Position numbers and translations under genes: made by a program. Below the pieces are notes generated by a model. The model was not told the DNA's origin and searched no databases. It saw only the letters and a program-made list of their open reading frames with translations. From Propionibacteriaceae bacterium (GTDB taxonomy: Bacteria > Actinomycetota > Actinomycetes > Propionibacteriales > Propionibacteriaceae), in the NCBI GenBank assembly GCA_031268065.1, contig JAIRXX010000299.1, positions 1 through 10,094 on the forward strand: a stretch of 10,094 nt of DNA, read 5' to 3'. Below, in pieces: positions 6,277 through 10,094 of this stretch (positions are counted from its first letter, which is position 1; each line of letters opens with the position of its first letter).

Positions 6277-7386
6277 ATGAAAATCCAGAGCATCCAAGCC
6301 ATCCCGATCCGAATGCCTCTCACCCAGCAATTCGACGGCGCCACCTATGCGATCACCGAACGTTGCACGATCGTTGTTGAAATCCTCACCGACAACGGAC
6401 CCTCCGGCCACATTTTCCTTGGCGACCACCGTAACCAGCAAGCTGAAATCGTCGCCCTGATCCATGACCAACTCCGGCCCATCCTGATCGGCGAGGATCC
6501 GATCCGCATCGACCGCTGTTGGCAGAAGATGTTCCAGCTGACCAGACGTCTGGGCAACCGGGCGGACACTTGCGCGGCGATCGCCGCTGTGGATGCCGCA
6601 CTGTGGGATCTGACCGGCAAGGCGTGTGGCCAACCGGTTGTGAAGCTCGTCGGCGGTTGCCGCGACCGAGCACAGCCCATCATCATTGCCGGTTACTACG
6701 GCCCGGGCAAAGACTTGGCGGCGCTGCAGGACGAATTCCTCGCCATCCAGGCCCAAGGCTTCGCCGGGGCCAAGGTAAAAGTGGGTGGCTTGGCGCCCAT
6801 CGAAGACGCCAAGCGCATCGAAGCCATCCGTGCGGCAGTCGGCAGTGACTTCATCATCGCCTGCGACGCCAACCAGGGGTGGGACCGGTGGGACGCTGTG
6901 AGTTTCGGCTTGGCGGTGAAGCATTTGGATATCGCCTGGTTCGAGGAACCGGTCCAGTGGCACGACTACGCCCCTGGGATGCGTTTCGTACGCGAACAGA
7001 CGGGACTCGCTGTGACTGCGGGGCAGAGTGATTTCTACCACGCCGCCTGCCGCGACTACATCGAGCAGCGGGCCGTCGATATTCTCAACCACGACATCTC
7101 CGGCGGCAGCGGCATCACCGACTGGCTCAAGCTGGCCCGGATGGCTGAGTTGTACCAGGTCCGCATGGCCCACCACGAAGACCCGCTGCTCGCCATGCAT
7201 CTGCTCGCGGGGATTCCACTCGGGCTCTATCCCGAATATTTCTCTGCCCAACGCGATCCGCTAACCCCAGCGATCGTGCCAGACCAACCCGCTTTCGAGA
7301 ACGGGTGGCTAGCGGTCAGCCAAGAACCCGGCTTCGGACTCACATTCGACGAATCGTTCATCAACCGCTACCGCGTCGACCGCTAG
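6277..7386 (+). CDS. Enolase-superfamily enzyme, mandelate racemase subgroup (acid-sugar dehydratase or racemase-like)
   Basis: 369 residues. An N-terminal capping domain (about 1-130) is followed by a TIM-barrel domain. The catalytic Lys motif is KVK (166-168), the first metal ligand D197 lies in CDANQG and the second in WFEEP (E223/E224). D273 in NHDISGGSGI and H299/H300 in MAHHED correspond to the Asp-His dyad of mandelate racemase. The third metal ligand, normally Glu in an AGE motif, appears as Gln250 in TAGQSD. Such enzymes abstract the alpha-proton of carboxylates and racemise or dehydrate sugar acids. The start is 23 bp after the lyase stop and only a weak GAAAGCGAG precedes it; co-transcription with the lyase is very likely. 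Family and subgroup are well supported; substrate unknown. Confidence 0.88.
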   Translation: MKIQSIQAIPIRMPLTQQFDGATYAITERCTIVVEILTDNGPSGHIFLGDHRNQQAEIVALIHDQLRPILIGEDPIRIDRCWQKMFQLTRRLGNRADTCAAIAAVDAALWDLTGKACGQPVVKLVGGCRDRAQPIIIAGYYGPGKDLAALQDEFLAIQAQGFAGAKVKVGGLAPIEDAKRIEAIRAAVGSDFIIACDANQGWDRWDAVSFGLAVKHLDIAWFEEPVQWHDYAPGMRFVREQTGLAVTAGQSDFYHAACRDYIEQRAVDILNHDISGGSGITDWLKLARMAELYQVRMAHHEDPLLAMHLLAGIPLGLYPEYFSAQRDPLTPAIVPDQPAFENGWLAVSQEPGFGLTFDESFINRYRVDR

Positions 7387-7394
7387 AGTCCCAA

Positions 7395-7409
7395 ACCGCT
7401 TTCAGCGGT
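7395..7409 (+). other. Small intercistronic hairpin
   Basis: ACCGCT, loop TTC, AGCGGT: a perfect 6-bp stem between the enolase-family and symporter genes. There is no U-tract after it, so it is more likely an mRNA-stability or differential-expression element than a terminator. Confidence 0.45.
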
Positions 7410-7439
7410 CCCCAACTAAAGAACAAGGGAGTTCTACTC

Positions 7440-8900
7440 ATGATAATTCTGCTAATCATGATTGCGTTTGTCGTAGTCAATTTGGCAATTGGTTTCTATT
7501 CCGCACGCAAGATCAAGACCAGTGACGCCTTCATGGCCGGTGAACGCCGGATGGGGCCAACGGTGCTAATGTTCGCCACTTTTGCCACGTCTATCGGCGC
7601 TGGCGACGTCTTGGCGTATCCATCACTCGGCTACCTGCAGGGCTGGTCATCACTGCATTTCATCCTCGCCATGCCCGTGGTTGTCATCATCATGGCTTTC
7701 ACGGTCGGGCGGCGATACTACGAGATGAAGGCAACCACGCTGAGCGACGTGCTCTGCCGGGTCTACGGCGAAAGCAAGTTCATGCGAATCGTTCCGAGCA
7801 TCTTCCTCTCGCTCGGCTTGCTGTCGTGGCTGGCTGGACAGTACTCAGCATTCGGCAAGACGCTCAATCTCCTGACTGGCGCCAACGCACTGCTCGGCAT
7901 GTTCATCGGCGCGGCCATCTTCATCTCCTACACGGTGGCGGGCGGCCTCGTCAGCGTGATGTTGGTCGATGTCTTCCAGGGCATCTTTCTCGCTGTGGGC
8001 ATCATCATCGTGTTCATCGTCACGACAGCCCACGGTGGCGGTCTGATCGAGGTCCAAGCTGGCCTCCCCACCGAGTACCACAGCTTCCTCGGCACAGCAG
8101 GCGCCATCACTATCCTGATGTTCTGGATGAACAAGGGACTCTCCCGCTTCACAAACTTTGCCTATTGGCAGCGGCTCGGCAGTGCCAAGAGCGCCAAAGC
8201 CGGTATCTGGGGCGTCAGCATCGGCATGGTCGTGACTGGGCTGCTGGGTATTCTCCTCGCGCTCACCGGCATGGCCGCATTTAAGATCAATCCCGGTGGC
8301 ATGGAAGACCCTGAGATGGTCTTCCCCGAAGCAGCTGTGAATTACTTCCCGAGCTGGGTCGGCGGCATCCTGCTAGGTGCCCTATGGGCCGCCATCTTGA
8401 GTTCCGCCGCTGGCTTCCTCAACTCTTCGGCCACCCTTCTCGGCCACGACATCTGGTTCAAAGTTGTCAAGAAGAGCAAGCAGGACTCTCCCGCCCTGCT
8501 GAAAGACCTACGTGTCATCACAGCCGTCATCGGCGCAGCCACCCTCATTATCGCCTGGCTCGTTCCCAGCGTGCTGTCCCTGCTCGTGTGGGCGGGCGTA
8601 TGGCTCACCCCACCGCTCATGCCCGTGCTGTGCGCAACCATCTTCGACCGGAAGGGAACTCGGGTGCCAGTTAGGTGGCTCATGGTCAGCATGGTCTGTT
8701 CAGCCGTTGTCGGCTTCTTCTTCGAGATCATCCCCGCCCTCAAAGAGCCGCTGAGCGGTGGCACAATCCCCGCCTTCGCAACATCAATCGCCATCATCCT
8801 GCTGGGCGTGATCTTCGGAAAGAAGAATCCGGTCGCAGCATCAATCGTTGCGCCCGAAACGCAGTCTGAGCCGGAACCGACGGACCAGCCAACACAGTAA
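7440..8900 (+). CDS. Sodium:solute symporter (SSS family) permease
   Basis: 486 residues, very hydrophobic, with about 13 apparent membrane segments beginning at residue 1 (ILLIMIAFVVVNLAIGFY) and a short polar C-terminal tail rich in Glu, Pro and Gln. Early family features include the AGERRMGP stretch and FATSIGAGDVLAYPSLGY in the second helix, similar to Na+-coupled symporters of the LeuT-like fold. The ATG at 7440 is preceded by AAGGGAG about 8 nt upstream; the frame stays open to 7305 but that part overlaps the enolase-family gene and is polar. It ends the operon, so it probably imports the substrate of the lyase and enolase-family enzymes, likely a carboxylate. SSS substrates range over sugars, amino acids, pantothenate and organic acids, so the cargo cannot be read from sequence. 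Confidence 0.93.
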   Translation: MIILLIMIAFVVVNLAIGFYSARKIKTSDAFMAGERRMGPTVLMFATFATSIGAGDVLAYPSLGYLQGWSSLHFILAMPVVVIIMAFTVGRRYYEMKATTLSDVLCRVYGESKFMRIVPSIFLSLGLLSWLAGQYSAFGKTLNLLTGANALLGMFIGAAIFISYTVAGGLVSVMLVDVFQGIFLAVGIIIVFIVTTAHGGGLIEVQAGLPTEYHSFLGTAGAITILMFWMNKGLSRFTNFAYWQRLGSAKSAKAGIWGVSIGMVVTGLLGILLALTGMAAFKINPGGMEDPEMVFPEAAVNYFPSWVGGILLGALWAAILSSAAGFLNSSATLLGHDIWFKVVKKSKQDSPALLKDLRVITAVIGAATLIIAWLVPSVLSLLVWAGVWLTPPLMPVLCATIFDRKGTRVPVRWLMVSMVCSAVVGFFFEIIPALKEPLSGGTIPAFATSIAIILLGVIFGKKNPVAASIVAPETQSEPEPTDQPTQ

Positions 8901-8911
8901 CGGACAAAAGG

Positions 8912-8953
8912 CCGGCTTGGCCTGAGACGGTTTAACGTCCCAGGCCAAGCCGG
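8912..8953. terminator. Long hairpin terminator after the symporter gene, probably bidirectional
   Basis: Thirteen paired bases (8912-8924 with 8941-8953), one mismatch, four more pairs (8926-8929 with 8936-8939) and a 6-nt loop, starting 11 bp after the symporter stop. On the plus strand it is followed by TCGCTTT; on the minus strand by CCTTTTG, so it could also stop transcription from the opposing SorC gene. Pairing was checked base by base. Confidence 0.85.
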
Positions 8954-8995
8954 TCGCTTTATGGCCGAGCTTGTCAGGAAGGTGCCTCTGCGCCC

Positions 8996-9007
8996 GTAAG
9001 CGTTTAC
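8996..9007. promoter_or_regulatory. Orphan LacI/GalR-type operator-like palindrome
   Basis: GTAAGCGTTTAC is palindromic at 10 of 12 positions around a central CG, the typical shape of LacI/GalR-family and catabolite-response sites. It lies in the 8954-9073 spacer between two converging genes, with no promoter or gene start near it. It may be a fortuitous match or a displaced fragment of a regulatory region. Nothing else was recognised in this spacer except a GC-rich dyad around 9034-9050. Confidence 0.3.
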
Positions 9008-9073
9008 TCCAACCAATATCAATGCCAGTGTGGACGGCCTGGCCAGTGGCCTGGTCGGTCACGGTAGACGCAG

Positions 9074-9136
9074 CGCCCCCGCCAAGCCCCAGCTAAAGCC
9101 CGGCGCGGTCGGCCACGGCGCGGGCGGTGCTCTCGT
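9074..9136. repeat. 63-bp direct repeat, right copy (in the 3' end of the intact SorC gene)
   Basis: Same sequence and orientation as 1517-1579 with three mismatches. It covers the last 13-14 codons of the SorC-family gene, its TAG stop (9093-9095) and 19 bp beyond. In an attL/attR reading, this copy keeps the regulator gene whole, as integrating elements that use gene 3' ends usually do. Confidence 0.85.
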
Positions 9137-10061
9137 CGCAGACTAGATCGGTGACCACACCGGCGCGCAGGGCGCCTAGGGTGGCCGCCGCGCGGGCCGG
9201 GTCGGCCACCACGCAGAGGCGGCGGGGGATTTTCCGCAATTCAGGCGGGGTGAGGCCGGTGGAACGTTCGTTGCAAGCCACATCGGCGTGGGAGCCGTCT
9301 TCGCGCAGCAGCACCGTGCAGACGTCGCCGACAACACCGTCGGCGGCCAGGGAGTCAATCTCAGCGGCGGAGAGATAGCCTGCCGAATAAACGTGCGAGG
9401 CGACAGTCGCGTAGAAGGAGCCGACGCCGAATACCGCCAAGTCGAGCCGTTCCCGCAGCCCGAGGACGTGTTGCACCGAACGCTCCCGCCACATCGCCTC
9501 CCTGGTGGCGGCGTAGTCGAAAAAGGCCGGCACTGGGAAATGGATGACTTGGGAGTCGAAGGCATCACCGAGCGTCTGCAAAATCTCACCGATATAGGGA
9601 ATCCCGAAAGAATGGGCGTTCGCCCCGCCGTTTATCTGCAGCACGACCGAGCCGACCAAGGGCCGCCGGGACACATGGCGCACCACCCGAGCCGTGGTGA
9701 CGCCCCAAGCCACCCCGATGAACTGGTGATCCCCAACGGACTCGGTGAGCAATTGCCCGGCCAGCTTCGCCACTTGCTCGAAGCGCAGGTTCTCATTGGC
9801 GGCATCCCGGATGGCCACCATGTGTACCCGGATGTTGAAGGCATCACCCAGCGTGGCGGCCAACGGCGAATGCGACCCCACCCAATCAGCGAGGCTTATC
9901 CGCACCAGCCCTATCTCGCGGGCCACCTTGAGCAGCCGGGACACCGACGAGCGGGACAGCTTCAACTGGTGCGCGATGGACTCCATCGTCTCGCCCTGTA
10001 TGTAGTAGCGAGACGCCGCTTGGTACATCTCGTCATAACGGTCCGGCATTTGGCTCTGCAC
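9093..10061 (-). CDS. SorC/DeoR-type sugar-binding transcriptional regulator
   Basis: 322 residues. The N-terminal helix-turn-helix is near residues 24-52 (TMESIAHQLKLSRSSVSRLL), followed from about 65 by the SorC C-terminal sugar-phosphate-binding domain, with the family motif GVAWGVTTARVV at 116-127 and the conserved ingG-like stretch LQINGGANAHS. These proteins bind a phosphorylated sugar and act as repressors or activators of carbohydrate operons. The start is GTG 10059-10061; an ATG 12 nt downstream is possible, and no strong Shine-Dalgarno is visible in the little upstream sequence. It converges on the symporter gene, so it is unlikely to belong to that operon. Its 3' end is repeated upstream of glpA, suggesting that its ancestral place is directly before glpA and that it may control glycerol-phosphate use. 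Confidence 0.9.
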   Translation of the reverse strand: MQSQMPDRYDEMYQAASRYYIQGETMESIAHQLKLSRSSVSRLLKVAREIGLVRISLADWVGSHSPLAATLGDAFNIRVHMVAIRDAANENLRFEQVAKLAGQLLTESVGDHQFIGVAWGVTTARVVRHVSRRPLVGSVVLQINGGANAHSFGIPYIGEILQTLGDAFDSQVIHFPVPAFFDYAATREAMWRERSVQHVLGLRERLDLAVFGVGSFYATVASHVYSAGYLSAAEIDSLAADGVVGDVCTVLLREDGSHADVACNERSTGLTPPELRKIPRRLCVVADPARAAATLGALRAGVVTDLVCDESTARAVADRAGL

Positions 10062-10094
10062 ATTCGTCCACTGGGTTTAATACATGCGTTCACA

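Larger units (their letters stand above)
1517..9136. mobile_element. Putative integrated island bounded by SorC 3'-end direct repeats
   Basis: A 7.6-kb interval bracketed by the 63-bp direct repeats at 1517-1579 and 9074-9136. Cargo is a ShosTA-like two-gene system, a LacI-family regulator, a lyase, an enolase-superfamily enzyme and a sodium:solute symporter. Host-side genes would be glpA on the left and the SorC regulator on the right, both on the minus strand. The toxin-antitoxin end has visibly lower GC (28/60 at 1621-1680 and 29/60 at 2161-2220, hand counts) than the flanks (45/60 at 901-960 and 43/60 at 9121-9180). No integrase, transposase or excisionase is seen, so mobility is inferred from the repeats and cargo only; recombination between regulator paralogues could also explain the repeats. 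Confidence 0.45.

Noticed and set aside
6166..7251. Minus-strand open frame of about 361 codons opposite the enolase-family gene
   Set aside because: Low-complexity translation without domains, directly opposite a well-supported enzyme gene.
8841..9062. Minus-strand open frame of about 73 codons, considered as a transposase remnant
   Set aside because: It runs through the terminator hairpin and the end of the symporter gene, and I recognise no transposase motif in it.
1..10094. CRISPR arrays, tRNA or rRNA genes, integrase or transposase genes
   Set aside because: No regularly spaced repeats, cloverleaf-like segments, or DDE or tyrosine/serine recombinase motifs were found on either strand.

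Overview
The window looks like chromosomal DNA of a high-GC bacterium, most likely an actinomycete (Actinomycetota). The evidence is GC-rich coding with strong third-position GC, GTG starts, a GlpA-type glycerol-3-phosphate dehydrogenase and a SorC-family regulator. Genus cannot be fixed from sequence alone.

Layout from left to right. (a) 1-1379, minus: the 5' part of glpA, running off the left edge, with its promoter region at 1380-1516. (b) 1517-1579: a short relic of the 3' end of a SorC-type regulator gene. (c) 1576-3353, minus: a two-gene operon with a 4-nt overlap, a DprA/Smf-like Rossmann protein followed by a zinc-ribbon plus phosphoribosyltransferase (ComF-like) protein. This combination matches the ShosTA toxin-antitoxin/antiphage type. 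(d) 3354-3667: a divergent promoter region. (e) 3668-8900, plus: a LacI-family regulator, then a co-directional catabolic operon of a fumarase/aspartase-superfamily lyase, an enolase-superfamily (mandelate racemase type) enzyme and a sodium:solute symporter, closed by a long hairpin terminator at 8912-8953. (f) 9093-10061, minus: a complete SorC-family sugar-binding regulator.

The most interesting signal is architectural. The last ~14 codons of the intact SorC gene plus 19 bp after its stop (9074-9136) are repeated in the same orientation at 1517-1579, with 60 of 63 bases identical (counted by hand). Everything between, about 7.5 kb holding the ShosTA-like pair, LacI regulator, catabolic operon and transporter, is therefore bounded by direct repeats of a gene 3' end. 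That is how an integrative island with attL/attR in a protein-coding gene looks. Removing the segment would place the SorC gene directly upstream of glpA on the same strand, a sensible ancestral regulator-glp arrangement. No integrase is visible, so a decayed, trans-mobilised or recombination-derived island are all possible.

Working model: imported cargo combines a sugar-acid or substituted-dicarboxylate catabolic module (symporter imports, enolase-family and lyase enzymes act by proton abstraction/beta-elimination, LacI protein controls expression through GCAA/ATCTGCAAA-type sites) with a toxin-antitoxin/defence module. The host-side genes are glpA and the SorC regulator. The substrate and the activity of the island are inference.
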